Shown: piece by piece, positions 9,689-19,222 of the stretch | Layout of the letters: each line of letters opens with the position of its first letter | How positions within the stretch are numbered: position 1 is the first letter of the stretch | Assembly: GCF_020741345.1 (NCBI RefSeq) | Contig: NZ_DYZD01000053.1 | Coordinates: 19,723-83,722 of the forward strand | Source: Nocardiopsis listeri | Lineage (GTDB): Bacteria; Actinomycetota; Actinomycetes; Streptosporangiales; Streptosporangiaceae | Direction: 5' to 3' | Length of the DNA: 64,000 bases | The notes under the pieces: model-generated | What the model was told of the DNA's origin: nothing | Database searches by the model: none | What the model saw: the letters and a program-made list of their open reading frames with translations, nothing else | Translations under genes and position numbers: made by a program

Positions 9689-10495
9689 TCAGGACCCGGT
9701 GCCGGCCTCGGCTCGAGACGGCGTACGGAAGTACTGGTGCGGCTGGAAGAGGCAGATGTTGGTCTGGCTCTGCACGTTGGAGTCGGTGGCCTCGACGAAG
9801 TAGGCATAGGGGGTGTCGGCCGCCAGATCGGCGCCCACCCGTACCGAGGAACGGTTCAGGCCGGCATCGGTGTGCCCGCGCATGCGCTCGACGAAGATGT
9901 TGTCCCACCAGGTCAGGTTCTGGGTGTCGAATTCCCTGGCCGATCCTCCGGTGGACAGGCGGAAGATGTAGTGGGCGTCGGGCCCGCCCAGGTCCTTCAA
10001 CGTCGACCAGGAACACTCCAGCTCGCCGTCGGCCGGCACCGTTCCCAGCTCTGTTCGGCCCGAGGGCGTGAAGGACTCCGCGAGCCCGCCCCGGTGCGAG
10101 GTGTAGAACTCCACCATGCGTCGCGAGGCCGCTATGTCGTGGTGGCGCGAACGGGTCCGGACCTCACCGTCGACCCCCAGCACCTCGATGGAGTACACGC
10201 CCCCGGGAAGGAATCCGGTGGGGAGATTGACCATGTACCAGTAGTGGTCGAGGGCGTGATCGTAGATGTGGCCGTTGGTGTCGGCGGGGGTGAACTCCTG
10301 GTCGGCGAACTCCACCCGATACCCGTCCGGGCCGCGCGCGGTGATGGATCGGATCAGCTCCGGGGTGGGGACCCCCGGGGTGGGATGGAACGAGACGAGG
10401 AACTTGTGCTGCTCCGCGGGCAACGGCGTCCCGTCGAAGTCCCAGTAGACGTCGCAGGCCATGAAATCGTAGATGCGCAGGGGTTTGTCGTCCAC
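9689..10495 (-). CDS. Hypothetical protein
   Basis: Coherent ORF from GTG (MDDKPLRIYDFMACDVYWDFDG...); no family recognised. Confidence 0.7.
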   Translation of the reverse strand: MDDKPLRIYDFMACDVYWDFDGTPLPAEQHKFLVSFHPTPGVPTPELIRSITARGPDGYRVEFADQEFTPADTNGHIYDHALDHYWYMVNLPTGFLPGGVYSIEVLGVDGEVRTRSRHHDIAASRRMVEFYTSHRGGLAESFTPSGRTELGTVPADGELECSWSTLKDLGGPDAHYIFRLSTGGSAREFDTQNLTWWDNIFVERMRGHTDAGLNRSSVRVGADLAADTPYAYFVEATDSNVQSQTNICLFQPHQYFRTPSRAEAGTGS

Positions 10496-10718
10496 GCGGG
10501 TCTCCCTTGCCGGTCGGATGTTCTCCGTCTCACTCTCCGCCCCGGCCGTGGGGACGCGCATCGGTGGAACACCGCGATCTGTTCGGGAACCGGGGGTGTG
10601 GGATCGGTGTTCCCACCCGTTCGTCGACAGGACCCGTTGACGCCCCGGTGCGTGGCGCGGATTTTCGCTTCCTGAACACCGGACAGCCGGTGTGTTTCCT
10701 TCACCCAAGGGAGAAGCG

Positions 10719-11579
10719 ATGGGAACGTCGTCCCCCGCCCGAAGATCCACCGCCCTCCTCACCGGAACACTCCTGGCCGCCGCCCTGGTCGGGATCCCCT
10801 CGGGGACCGCCGCCTCCGCCGACATCGTGGAGGTCGCCGGAGGCAGCGGCCCCCATGAGGCCGGATACGTCACCGATCGTCGCCTGCCCGACCACACCGT
10901 CCACCGGCCCCTGGATCTGCCCGAGGACGAGCCCCTGCCGATCGTCGCCTGGGGCAACGGCGCCTGCCGCGCCGATGGGACGTGGTTCGAGAACATCCTC
11001 ACCGAGTTCGCCTCACACGGGTTCCTGGTCATCGCCAACGGCCGCCCGAACGGTTCGGGCGGCACCGACGCGGAGATGCTCATCGAGTCCGTGGACCGGG
11101 CGGTCGACGAGAACACCCGGCCATTGAGCGAGTACCGCGGACACCTGGACACCGAACGGATCGCCGTCATGGGCCAGTCGTGCGGTGGGCTGGAGACCTA
11201 CGACGTCGCCGACGACCCCCGCATCACCACCACGGTGATCTGGAACAGTGGCATGTTCAGCGACAGGGATCCGGGCCGCCTCGATCACCTGCACGCTCCG
11301 ATCGCCTACTTCACCGGTGGGCCGAGCGACATCGCCTACGCCAACGCGCTCAACGACTGGCGCGACCTGCCGGAGGGGTTGCCCGCGTTCATGGGCCACC
11401 TCGACGTGGGGCACTACGGGACCTTCCCCGAACCCGACGGCGGCGAGTACGGGCGGGTCGGTAGCGCGTGGCTGCGTTGGCGACTCAAGGACGACGCCGA
11501 GGCCGCGGACATGTTCGTGGGCCAAAACTGCGGTCTGTGCGTCGACCCCGAGTGGGATGTGGAGAGCAAGAACCTGTGA
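10719..11579 (+). CDS. Secreted alpha/beta hydrolase
   Basis: Signal peptide; IVAWGNGAC...GFLVIANG...IAVMGQSCGGLETY nucleophile elbow. Confidence 0.8.
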   Translation: MGTSSPARRSTALLTGTLLAAALVGIPSGTAASADIVEVAGGSGPHEAGYVTDRRLPDHTVHRPLDLPEDEPLPIVAWGNGACRADGTWFENILTEFASHGFLVIANGRPNGSGGTDAEMLIESVDRAVDENTRPLSEYRGHLDTERIAVMGQSCGGLETYDVADDPRITTTVIWNSGMFSDRDPGRLDHLHAPIAYFTGGPSDIAYANALNDWRDLPEGLPAFMGHLDVGHYGTFPEPDGGEYGRVGSAWLRWRLKDDAEAADMFVGQNCGLCVDPEWDVESKNL

Positions 11580-11606
11580 CCGGAGCGGTGGGCCGTACCG
11601 CTCCGG
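11580..11606. terminator. Hairpin terminator
   Basis: CCGGAGCGGT / ACCGCTCCGG, 7-nt loop, directly after the stop codon. Confidence 0.7.
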
Positions 11607-11708
11607 CCCACCGAACTCACGCCGGCTTCGCACCGGGCCCGGTGGGACCACACCGTTCTCCGGGGCGTCCTTCGGGAAAGAAGAGGCGGGGTTTCGGGCC
11701 TCTTGACG

Positions 11709-11720
11709 GAAAGCGCTTTC
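11709..11720. promoter_or_regulatory. LacI-family-type operator
   Basis: Perfect palindrome GAAAGCGCTTTC with outer TGAC...GTCA arms, adjacent to a TTGACG -35-like hexamer. Confidence 0.6.
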
Positions 11721-11759
11721 AGTGTCAGTTTGTTCCCCTTCGCACCAGGAGGTGGAACC

Positions 11760-14096
11760 TTGCCCCCCGGCACCCCCGTGCACATCCCTTTTCGGCTGAC
11801 CGTACTCACCACCCTCGCCCTGCTCCTCATCCCCGACGTCGCCGCGGCCGCACCGGAGACTTCCGGGGACACCGGCCCCCGACATCTCATGGAACTCGAA
11901 CGGCTCGATCGAGGGCTGGTCGCCGTCGACACCGACGAAGGGGTCCACCTCGGTTGGCGCCTGCTCGCCCACGAGGTCACCGGGCACTCGGACACGGGCC
12001 TGACCGGCCCTGACTTCCGCGTCTACCGGGACGGGGAGCCGATCACGACCATCGCCCACAGCACGAACCTTTTGGACGCCGAAGGAGCCACCGACTCCGA
12101 GTACCGGGTCGCCGCGGTGGTCCGCGGCCGAGAACAGGAGGCCTCCGCGGCCGTCACCCCTTGGGACGACGGACACCTCGACATCCCCTTGAGACGACCC
12201 GAGGGCGGCACCACCCCCGCGGGAGAGGAGTACACCCACACCGCCAACGACGTCTCCGTCGGTGACGTGGACGGCGACGGACAATACGAATTCGTGGTCA
12301 AGTGGGATCCCACCAACTCCAAGGACGTCTCCCAGACGGGCTACACCGGCAACACCCTCATCGACACCTACACGCTCGACGGCACCCTGCTGAACCGGAT
12401 CGACCTGGGCGTGAACATCCGCTCCGGCGCCCACTACACCCAGTTCCTGGTCTACGACTTCGACGGGGACGGCCGCGCCGAACTGATGTTCAAGACCGCG
12501 CCCGGCACGAAGAGCACCACCTACGGGCCGGACGGGGAGGTGGTCGAGGAAGGCCACGTCACCCTGCCGGAAGAGGACGTCGCGGCGGGCGTCACCCACG
12601 ACGACGACCACCGCATGAGCGCCGAGGACTACTACGACCACGTCGTCGACCTGTTCCTCGGCTGGCACGAACACCCCGAGGTGGTGGCCGGTAACTGGCC
12701 CCTCACCCTGGAGGAGGCCTTCGGGATCGACTCCCGGTACGACTACCCGCTCTCGCGCATCGACGCCGAGGCCCTGGCCGATCACTTCATGGACGTCTAC
12801 GCGCCAGGCAGAAGTGAGAACAACCGGCTGCGCGGGTTCGAGGGGTTCGTCGTGGACGGGCCCGAGTACCTCACCGTGTTCGACGGTCTCACCGGCCAGG
12901 AGTTGGACACCGTCCCCTACAACCCCGGACGCGGGGACGACGGCCTCCTCTGGGGCGACTACGCCATGAGCCGTATCGAACCGGGCAACCGTGTGGACCG
13001 TTTCCTGGCCGGTGTGGCCCACCTGGACGGACGCGCCCCCTCCGCGATCTTCGCGCGCGGCTACTACACGCGATCGGTGATCGTGGCCCACGATTTCGAC
13101 GGTGAACGGATTCGGGAACGCTGGGTGGCCGACAGCGGACACGTGCCCATGGCCAACCCCTTCGACGCCGGCCCGCATGAAGGTGTGGGCGTCGACCCCC
13201 GAACGGGCACCCTCGCCGGGCAGGGCTTCCATTCCCTGAGCGTGGCCGACGTGGACGGCGATCACCGGCAGGAGATCGTCTACGGGGCCGCCACCTTGAA
13301 CTCGGACGGCACCCTGCGTTACTCCTCCCACGACACCCTTCCGCCCGCAAGCGGATCCCCGGGTGAGTACGTCAAGCTCGGCCACGGCGACGCCATGCAC
13401 ACCGGGCGGTTCACCCCCGATGGGGAGGTTCGGATCTGGACCGTCCACGAGGGCGCCACCATGGCCCCCTACGGTCAGGCCATGCGCGACGCCGACACCG
13501 GTGAGGTGCTGTTCGGTTCCTATTCCGGGCGCGACACCGGCCGTGGCATGGTCGGTGACGTCGACCCTGGTAGCCCCGGCTACGAGGTGTGGTCGTCGAT
13601 GCCCCCGGGCGGGGACGGCGATGGTGGTTTGTGGTCGGCCGACGGCCGGCGATTGGGAGAGGAGGTCCCCGGTACCAACATGAGCATCCGATGGGCGGGT
13701 GACATGACCACCCAGATCATCGAGGGCGCCGAAGTCGACGGCGAGGTGGAGACCCCCACGATCGAGGACTGGAACCGTGGCGCGCTGCTGAACGCGGAGG
13801 GCACCTCGACCAACAACGGGACCAAGGGCAACCCGTCCCTGGTCGCCGACGTGCTCGGCGACTGGCGGGAGGAACTCGTCCTGCGCACCGAGGACGGATC
13901 GGCGCTGCGCGTGTACACCTCCACCGAGGAGACCGAACACATGCTGCACACGCTCATGCACGACCCCCAGTACCGGGTCGGGATCGCCTCGCAGCAGACC
14001 ACCTACAACCAGCCGACCTACCCGGAGTTCTACCTGGGTTCGGACACCGATTGGTCGCGGGTGACCGTGCCACGCCCCCTCTACCCCCGTCCCTGA
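11760..14096 (+). CDS. Rhamnogalacturonan lyase, PL11 family
   Basis: NDVSVGDVDGDGQYEFVVKWDPTNSKDVSQTGYTGNTLIDTY, VYDFDGDGRAELMFKTAPGTK, FHSLSVADVDGDHRQEIVYGAATL. TTG start preceded by AGGAGGT. Confidence 0.93.
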   Translation: MPPGTPVHIPFRLTVLTTLALLLIPDVAAAAPETSGDTGPRHLMELERLDRGLVAVDTDEGVHLGWRLLAHEVTGHSDTGLTGPDFRVYRDGEPITTIAHSTNLLDAEGATDSEYRVAAVVRGREQEASAAVTPWDDGHLDIPLRRPEGGTTPAGEEYTHTANDVSVGDVDGDGQYEFVVKWDPTNSKDVSQTGYTGNTLIDTYTLDGTLLNRIDLGVNIRSGAHYTQFLVYDFDGDGRAELMFKTAPGTKSTTYGPDGEVVEEGHVTLPEEDVAAGVTHDDDHRMSAEDYYDHVVDLFLGWHEHPEVVAGNWPLTLEEAFGIDSRYDYPLSRIDAEALADHFMDVYAPGRSENNRLRGFEGFVVDGPEYLTVFDGLTGQELDTVPYNPGRGDDGLLWGDYAMSRIEPGNRVDRFLAGVAHLDGRAPSAIFARGYYTRSVIVAHDFDGERIRERWVADSGHVPMANPFDAGPHEGVGVDPRTGTLAGQGFHSLSVADVDGDHRQEIVYGAATLNSDGTLRYSSHDTLPPASGSPGEYVKLGHGDAMHTGRFTPDGEVRIWTVHEGATMAPYGQAMRDADTGEVLFGSYSGRDTGRGMVGDVDPGSPGYEVWSSMPPGGDGDGGLWSADGRRLGEEVPGTNMSIRWAGDMTTQIIEGAEVDGEVETPTIEDWNRGALLNAEGTSTNNGTKGNPSLVADVLGDWREELVLRTEDGSALRVYTSTEETEHMLHTLMHDPQYRVGIASQQTTYNQPTYPEFYLGSDTDWSRVTVPRPLYPRP

Positions 14097-15036
14097 TCCC
14101 CGGCCCGGGCGGGACCGGGGTGGTGCCGCCCGGGGGAGTGCCGAGCCGAACTCCGGGGCGGTCACCACGGTTCCCGCCTTCGCCACCGGGCGGGTGGGTG
14201 GGGCCACCCGCCCGGGTTCGACTCCCAGGATCCGGGTCAGGGGTGAGCCGCCGAACGGCGGTCTCACGTTCGATCACCGGAGGAGACCGGGGCTGATTCC
14301 CTTCTCGGAGGATCTTGAACAGTCCTGCCTCGGCCGGACCGTGGGGGATGACGAGCAGACCATGCGGGGTGGCTTCGGTACGGAGCGCCTGTTCGGAGAG
14401 TGTCCACCAGGCGTAGTGGATCTCGTCGCGACTGACGAGCCGGTCGCCTTCGTGGATCTGGTAGGTCATGCGCCAGGTGATCCGTTCGGTACCGACCGGC
14501 TCCGCCTCGGCCCAGCCGATGTAGTGCCGCTCTCCGATGCGGAGTTCGGCCATCCTGGTGCGCTCGACGCGTTCCGGCTCGACCGGTGCGGGCAGGTTGA
14601 GCAGGACGAACGCTCCCGGCGCCAGGTGGGCCGCCAGGTCCTCCCAGAGCCGGTCCCGCTCGCGCGGGCTGAAGTGGCCGATGAGGTTGGCCGCCACCAC
14701 TCCGCCGAGCCGGTTCGGCAGACGGGCCGAGAGCAGGTCGTCGCCGTCCACGGTCACTCGCAGACGTAGGTCCGGATCCTCGAACACCCGTGACAGCAGG
14801 ACCGAGCGCAGGGGAGGCGACGGCTCGATCGCAAGGACGTGTGCTTGGGGAAGGGTGCGGGCGATGAGCCGTGTTCCCAGGCCGCCGCCGGCACCCGCGT
14901 CGATCACCGGCCCTGCGGCGGCGGGTAGTTCCCGCAGGGCGTCGGCGACCGTCGTGCCGTGGTGTTCCCACCACCCGGTGATCATCGGGTCGATGAACTG
15001 ACCGGAGTGGTCGTAGGGGTCGTCGTATTCGAGCAA
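13954..15036 (-). CDS. Class I SAM-dependent methyltransferase (3' end uncertain)
   Basis: VIDAGAGGGLGTRLIARTLPQAHVLAIEPS; TTG start with AAGGAG upstream; C-terminal ~100 residues low-complexity and antisense to the PL11 gene. Confidence 0.75.
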   Translation of the reverse strand: MLEYDDPYDHSGQFIDPMITGWWEHHGTTVADALRELPAAAGPVIDAGAGGGLGTRLIARTLPQAHVLAIEPSPPLRSVLLSRVFEDPDLRLRVTVDGDDLLSARLPNRLGGVVAANLIGHFSPRERDRLWEDLAAHLAPGAFVLLNLPAPVEPERVERTRMAELRIGERHYIGWAEAEPVGTERITWRMTYQIHEGDRLVSRDEIHYAWWTLSEQALRTEATPHGLLVIPHGPAEAGLFKILREGNQPRSPPVIERETAVRRLTPDPDPGSRTRAGGPTHPPGGEGGNRGDRPGVRLGTPPGGTTPVPPGPGIRDGGRGGVARSPATNRCPNPGRTPGRSAGCRWSAARRSRPGTGGRA

Positions 15037-15352
15037 CGTTCGTCTCCTTGGTCGTACCCGGGAAGTGAACGAGAGCGGTTGCTCGGTCTTCCCGTCGATG
15101 GGTGTGGGTGGACAACGGTTGGGAGGGACTCTTCGTCGGTGGGTCGTTTCCTCCACTCCGGTTCCTCGGTCGCGTCGAGAGGTAGGAGCCGGGGAGGGGC
15201 GACGATCTCTGTCACCCCCGCCTCCGGTCATCGGTAAGGGGAAGGCGGTTCTCTCGCGTAAGTCGAACCAATCATCTCTGGGCCCGTGGCCGATTCCGGG
15301 AAAACATCCGGGTCAGATGAAAAGCGTTCTTGTTCGACGTTTTCAGTGACGA

Positions 15353-15367
15353 TGGAAACCATTGTCA
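15353..15367. promoter_or_regulatory. Candidate Zur box upstream of the His-rich protein
   Basis: TGGAAACCATTGTCA, aligning with the two sites at 17.7-17.9 kb. Confidence 0.5.
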
Positions 15368-15539
15368 TGGTCGCGTCGAGGCTGGTAGCGGCTTTGCTCG
15401 GTCGTCGAATCCATTCCGCTGTGTATGCCGGGGCAAAGTATTGTTTCCATCTTCGCGGATCCTTGAAGAGCAGATGTCGAATGGATACGTTGTTGCTGCT
15501 TTCGGAATCATCGAGAAGGAACTGTGTTCGGGGGAGAGT

Positions 15540-15698
15540 ATGGCGTCCGCACATCTGGTGCACGAGGGACACCCGCACAAGCATGGTGAGGGGTGTGGTC
15601 ACGTGTCCGTACCCCACCACGACCATGTGGACTACGTGCACGACGGTCACCTCCACCGTCGGCACGACGACCACTGGGACGAACACCCCGTGTCCTGA
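15540..15698 (+). CDS. 52-aa histidine-rich, probably metal-binding protein
   Basis: MASAHLVHEGHPHKHGEGCGHVSVPHHDHVDYVHDGHLHRRHDDHWDEHPVS; RBS-like GGGGAGAG at start. Confidence 0.8.
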   Translation: MASAHLVHEGHPHKHGEGCGHVSVPHHDHVDYVHDGHLHRRHDDHWDEHPVS

Positions 15699-15788
15699 GC
15701 ACAACCGTGGGTGCGGGTCCCCGGGCGGAGGCCTGCACCCGAGGGCCCGCGGATCGGTCGGGACGCGAACGGTGGGCCCGGCCCGAGG

Positions 15789-16094
15789 TCACCAGCTCGA
15801 CTTGGTGATGCCGGGCAGCTCCCCTCGGTGCGCCATCTCGCGGAAACGAATCCGGGACAGGCCGAACCTGGCCAGATGGCCACGGGGTCGACCGTCCACC
15901 GAGTCGCGGTTGCGCACCCGGGTGGCGCTGGCGTCCCGGGGCCGGCGGCGCAGTTCGGCGACAGCGGCAGCGCGTTCGGCCTCACCGGTGTGCGGACTCT
16001 TGATGAGTCGCTTCAGCTCGGCGCGGCGCTCGGCGTAGCGGGCGACGACCGCTTTGCGCTGTTCGTTGCGGGCGATCTTGCTCTTCTTGGCCAT
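15789..16094 (-). CDS. rpsN: 30S ribosomal protein uS14, Cys-free (C-minus) paralogue
   Basis: [28 protein letters not shown]...[33 protein letters not shown]; no Cys. Confidence 0.95.
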   Translation of the reverse strand: MAKKSKIARNEQRKAVVARYAERRAELKRLIKSPHTGEAERAAAVAELRRRPRDASATRVRNRDSVDGRPRGHLARFGLSRIRFREMAHRGELPGITKSSW

Positions 16095-16330
16095 CAGACC
16101 CTTCCTCCTCGGGCCCGGATGTCGGCGACCACGCGCTCGATGCCCCGGGCATCGATCACCTTCATCCCCTTGGTGCTGATCCGGAGCCTGACGAAGCGCT
16201 GCTCGCTGGGCAGCCAGTAGCGCTTGTTCTGGATGTTGGGGTCGAAACGGCGTTCGGTGCGGCGGTGTGAGTGGGAGACGGCGTTGCCGAAACCGGGTGC
16301 CTTTCCGGTCACCTGGCAGACACGGGACAT
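16094..16330 (-). CDS. rpmB: 50S ribosomal protein bL28, C-minus paralogue
   Basis: [34 protein letters not shown]; single Cys, no CxxC. Confidence 0.95.
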   Translation of the reverse strand: MSRVCQVTGKAPGFGNAVSHSHRRTERRFDPNIQNKRYWLPSEQRFVRLRISTKGMKVIDARGIERVVADIRARGGRV

Positions 16331-16346
16331 ACTGGATTCCTCCTGG

Positions 16347-16598
16347 TCAGCTTTGTTTTGTCGAGGACGGGTACGGCAGCAAGGCCATCTCGCGGGCGTT
16401 CTTGACCGCCGCGGCGATCAGGCGCTGTTGGCGTGCGGTCACACGGGTGACCCGGCGGCTGCGGATCTTGCCCTTCTCCGAGATGAACCTGCGGAGAAGG
16501 GCGGTGTCCTTGTAGTCGACCCGGTCGGCCTCTCCCAGCGGGTTGGCGAAACCGCGTTTGCGGGGTGGCTTGACGGTGCGTCGGTGGTCGGTGGGCAT
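16347..16598 (-). CDS. rpsR: 30S ribosomal protein bS18, Cys-free paralogue
   Basis: [50 protein letters not shown]. Confidence 0.95.
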   Translation of the reverse strand: MPTDHRRTVKPPRKRGFANPLGEADRVDYKDTALLRRFISEKGKIRSRRVTRVTARQQRLIAAAVKNAREMALLPYPSSTKQS

Positions 16599-16600
16599 GG

Positions 16601-17704
16601 TCACCTCTTTGAGAACTCGGCGAAGGGATCGTTCTGGAAGTCCTGGTCGGCTTCGGCGTCGGTGACCAGGCATGACTCCAACAGGGACAACAGGCGTCCT
16701 CTGTCCATACCGATCCCGGTGAAGGACAGGTGCTGGCGGCGGTCGCCCACCACCGGGTCCCAGTCCAGGAGGGCGGAGGAACGTCGGGCAGGTGAGACCA
16801 GGTCCATGGCGGCGTCGGGGAGCGCGGCCATCCAGGGGCCACCGTTCTCCACCATGAGCAGGTCCTGGTGGGAGTCCCACACCAGGAGGGTGTCGGGCTG
16901 ACCGGCCAGCCAGAACCTGCCCCTGCCTCGCAGACTCAAGGAGACGATCTCCTCCAACGCGTCGGAGAGTCGATCGGGGTGCAGTGGCCGGGTCCTGGAC
17001 CAGGTCACCGAACTCACGCCCTGTTCCTCGGCGTGATCGGTGTACTGGGCCCAGGCCGGGTTGATCCGGGTGTGGGTCGACTCGGGGTCGAAGCGTCCGC
17101 AGAGGAACCCCTGGAGGTCCGAGCCCGAACGGACGATCGCGGCCGCGGGATTGAGCTGTTGGAGCAGGGTCTGCGCATGACGGTCGGACCCCGCGCCGTG
17201 CAGGACGATCACGTTCGGGTACTCCACCTGCCGATTGAGGACTTCGGCCACCGTGCGGGAGTCGTCCTGGGCGATGTGGAGTTCGCGGTCGCTCAGATCG
17301 TGGTCGCTGCCCAGGTCCGCGGTCAGGTGGGCGATGTCGACGGCGGTGGCGACGGTGGCGAGGTGCAGCCTCTCCTGCGCGGCGATGTTCTCGGAGATCA
17401 GTCGGGGCTCCACTCCGTCCCAGGACTCCACGACGCACAGGTCGTGTCGGTCGGCGTCCGCGGTGCGCAGGAGGAAGGGGATGAGGTCCTCGCGCAGGGT
17501 GCAGGAGGCACAGGCGTGGTCGAGGTTCACCTGCTCGCTCTCAGCGGGGCCCGTGCAGTCGCGCACCACACGGTGTACCGCTCCGTCACCGATGTCCTCC
17601 AAGTCGTGGTGCACGGCGATGGAACGTGGAACGGTGGCCAGCAGCTCGTTCACGGCCTGACGTCGCGCAGTCGCGTGCAGCCCGGTGACCAGGGCGATGC
17701 GCAT
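16601..17704 (-). CDS. COG0523 (CobW/ZagA-like) GTP-binding protein, putative zinc chaperone
   Basis: [18 protein letters not shown]..., [25 protein letters not shown]-terminal CobW_C-like domain; first gene of the ribosomal-paralogue operon. Confidence 0.85.
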   Translation of the reverse strand: MRIALVTGLHATARRQAVNELLATVPRSIAVHHDLEDIGDGAVHRVVRDCTGPAESEQVNLDHACASCTLREDLIPFLLRTADADRHDLCVVESWDGVEPRLISENIAAQERLHLATVATAVDIAHLTADLGSDHDLSDRELHIAQDDSRTVAEVLNRQVEYPNVIVLHGAGSDRHAQTLLQQLNPAAAIVRSGSDLQGFLCGRFDPESTHTRINPAWAQYTDHAEEQGVSSVTWSRTRPLHPDRLSDALEEIVSLSLRGRGRFWLAGQPDTLLVWDSHQDLLMVENGGPWMAALPDAAMDLVSPARRSSALLDWDPVVGDRRQHLSFTGIGMDRGRLLSLLESCLVTDAEADQDFQNDPFAEFSKR

Positions 17705-17743
17705 CGGATGCTCCTCTCCGAGGTGCCTTCTCTAGAATGGAAA

Positions 17744-17758
17744 TGAAAATCGTTTCCA
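17744..17758. promoter_or_regulatory. Candidate Zur box upstream of the GTPase/ribosomal operon
   Basis: TGAAAATCGTTTCCA inside the longer dyad ATGGAAATGAAAATCGTTTCCAT. Confidence 0.75.
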
Positions 17759-17844
17759 TACTCTACACAGCCTCGGGAGTGCTCGGTGTGGCCGCCCGGG
17801 GGTGGTGTGATTCGGGCGAATCGAGCTCGGGCATGTTACGGTAC

Positions 17845-17859
17845 TGATAATCATTTTCA
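17845..17859. promoter_or_regulatory. Candidate Zur box upstream of the Fur-family gene
   Basis: TGATAATCATTTTCA. Confidence 0.75.
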
Positions 17860-17966
17860 CCTACTCGAGTCGTGTCCCCCAGGAGTCCTCCTCGTGTACG
17901 TAGGGCGATGCCGACACCGAGTCGGCCCCTTGCCCCTGGTGATCCCACACCGGGCGGTCGACTGAC

Positions 17967-18362
17967 ATGGTCAACACACCCAAGTACGACGAAGCCGTGC
18001 TCAGGGTCCTGGACCGTAGTTCCCGCTTTCGCAGCTGTCGGGAGATCCTCAAGGACCTGGATCGGTCGAACTCCTCAGCCACGGGTCCGCCGAGTCTGTC
18101 CACCATCTACCGCACGGTCCACCGGATGTCCCAGGAAGGTGTGCTGGACACGATCCAGTCGCCCGAAGGAGAGCGTCTGTACCGGCGGTGTGGAACACCT
18201 GTCCGCCACTACCACCTCTTCTGCCGCGTCTGTGGGGAGGTGGAGGAGGTCGCACAGGTCGCCGAAATCGCAGCGGTCGTGGAGAAGATCCGGAACCTGA
18301 GCGATTTCGACCAGGTCGACCACACCTTCGAACTGACCGGTGTCTGTCCGCGTTGCCTGTGA
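17967..18362 (+). CDS. zur: Fur-family regulator, probably Zur
   Basis: PSLSTIYRTVHRMSQEG DNA-binding helix; RHYHLFCRVCG and CPRC metal-site motifs; zinc-related neighbourhood. Confidence 0.85.
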   Translation: MVNTPKYDEAVLRVLDRSSRFRSCREILKDLDRSNSSATGPPSLSTIYRTVHRMSQEGVLDTIQSPEGERLYRRCGTPVRHYHLFCRVCGEVEEVAQVAEIAAVVEKIRNLSDFDQVDHTFELTGVCPRCL

Positions 18363-18428
18363 CACCGCGTCGCAGCCCTGCTCGGGGCGGGCCCGGAGGC
18401 GGTACGGAACACTCGCGAAAGGAATCCC

Positions 18429-18920
18429 GTGACCACTTGTCCTGACAGACCGGATGAACCGGAAAGGCCCGAGAAGGGAGTGGCGCTGGTCACCGGTGCC
18501 GCCGGAGGTATAGGCGCCGCCGTCGTTCGGCGTATGGAGGCACAGGGATACGCCGTCGCCGCGGTCGACCGTCGCGAGCACTCCTCACGACGACTGGTGG
18601 CCGAACTCGAACACGAAGGACACCGGGCGATCCACTACGGCGCGGACGTCAGTGACGGGGACATGGTGGAGCGGGTGGTCTCCAAGGTGGAGAGGGGCCT
18701 CGGCGGGATCACCGCCGTGGTCAACGTCGCCGGGGTCCTGCACCACGGAACGACCTCGAAGTTCCCGGCCGAGCAGTGGCACGAACTCTTCGCGGTCAAC
18801 GCCCTGGGAGTCTTCGACATCTGCCGCGCGGTCTCCTCCCGGATGGCCTCCCGAGGGCACGGCAGTATCGTCACCGTCGGATCCGACGCCGTCGCGTTCC
18901 TCGGCTCGCCCGGTGCGTAG
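18429..18920 (+). pseudogene. C-terminally truncated EntA/DhbA-like short-chain dehydrogenase
   Basis: ALVTGAAGGIGAAV...VVNVAGVLHHGTTSKFPAEQWHELFAVNALGVFDICRAVSSRMASRGHGSIVTVGSDAVAFLGSPGA*; ends before the expected YxxxK. Confidence 0.8.
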
Positions 18921-19222
18921 GCCTGCCCGCGGAGACCGAACACGCGTTCCCGGGTCGACTCTCCGGCGGTCAGCGTCGGCGTGTGGCGATCGCCCGCGCC
19001 CTGGCCGCGCGTCCGCGGGTCCTGTTGGCAGACGAGGTGTCCTCGGCCCTGGACGCCGCGAGCGCGCGTAAGGTCCTGGACCTCCTGGACACCCTGCGTG
19101 CGGAGGAGGGCCTGGCCGTCGTCGTGGTCACGCACGATCAGGACGTCGCCGACCGTGCGGACCGCGTCCTCAGCCTGGACTCGGAGCGCCGGACACTCCT
19201 GCCCGTCTCACCTCGAACGTGA
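18918..19222 (+). pseudogene. C-terminal half of an ABC transporter ATPase
   Basis: GLPAETEHAFPGRLSGGQRRRVAIARALAARPRVLLADEVSSALD...VVVVTHDQDVADRADRVL: signature, Walker B and H-loop present, Walker A absent. Confidence 0.85.

Noticed and set aside
11013-14267. 1084-aa minus-strand ORF
   Set aside because: Antisense to the hydrolase and PL11 genes, which carry clear family motifs; composition typical of codon-position artefact.
15318-15332. TGAAAAGCGTTCTTG near the 15353 Zur-like site
   Set aside because: Right half-site does not match TTxTCA; not enough symmetry to call a second box.
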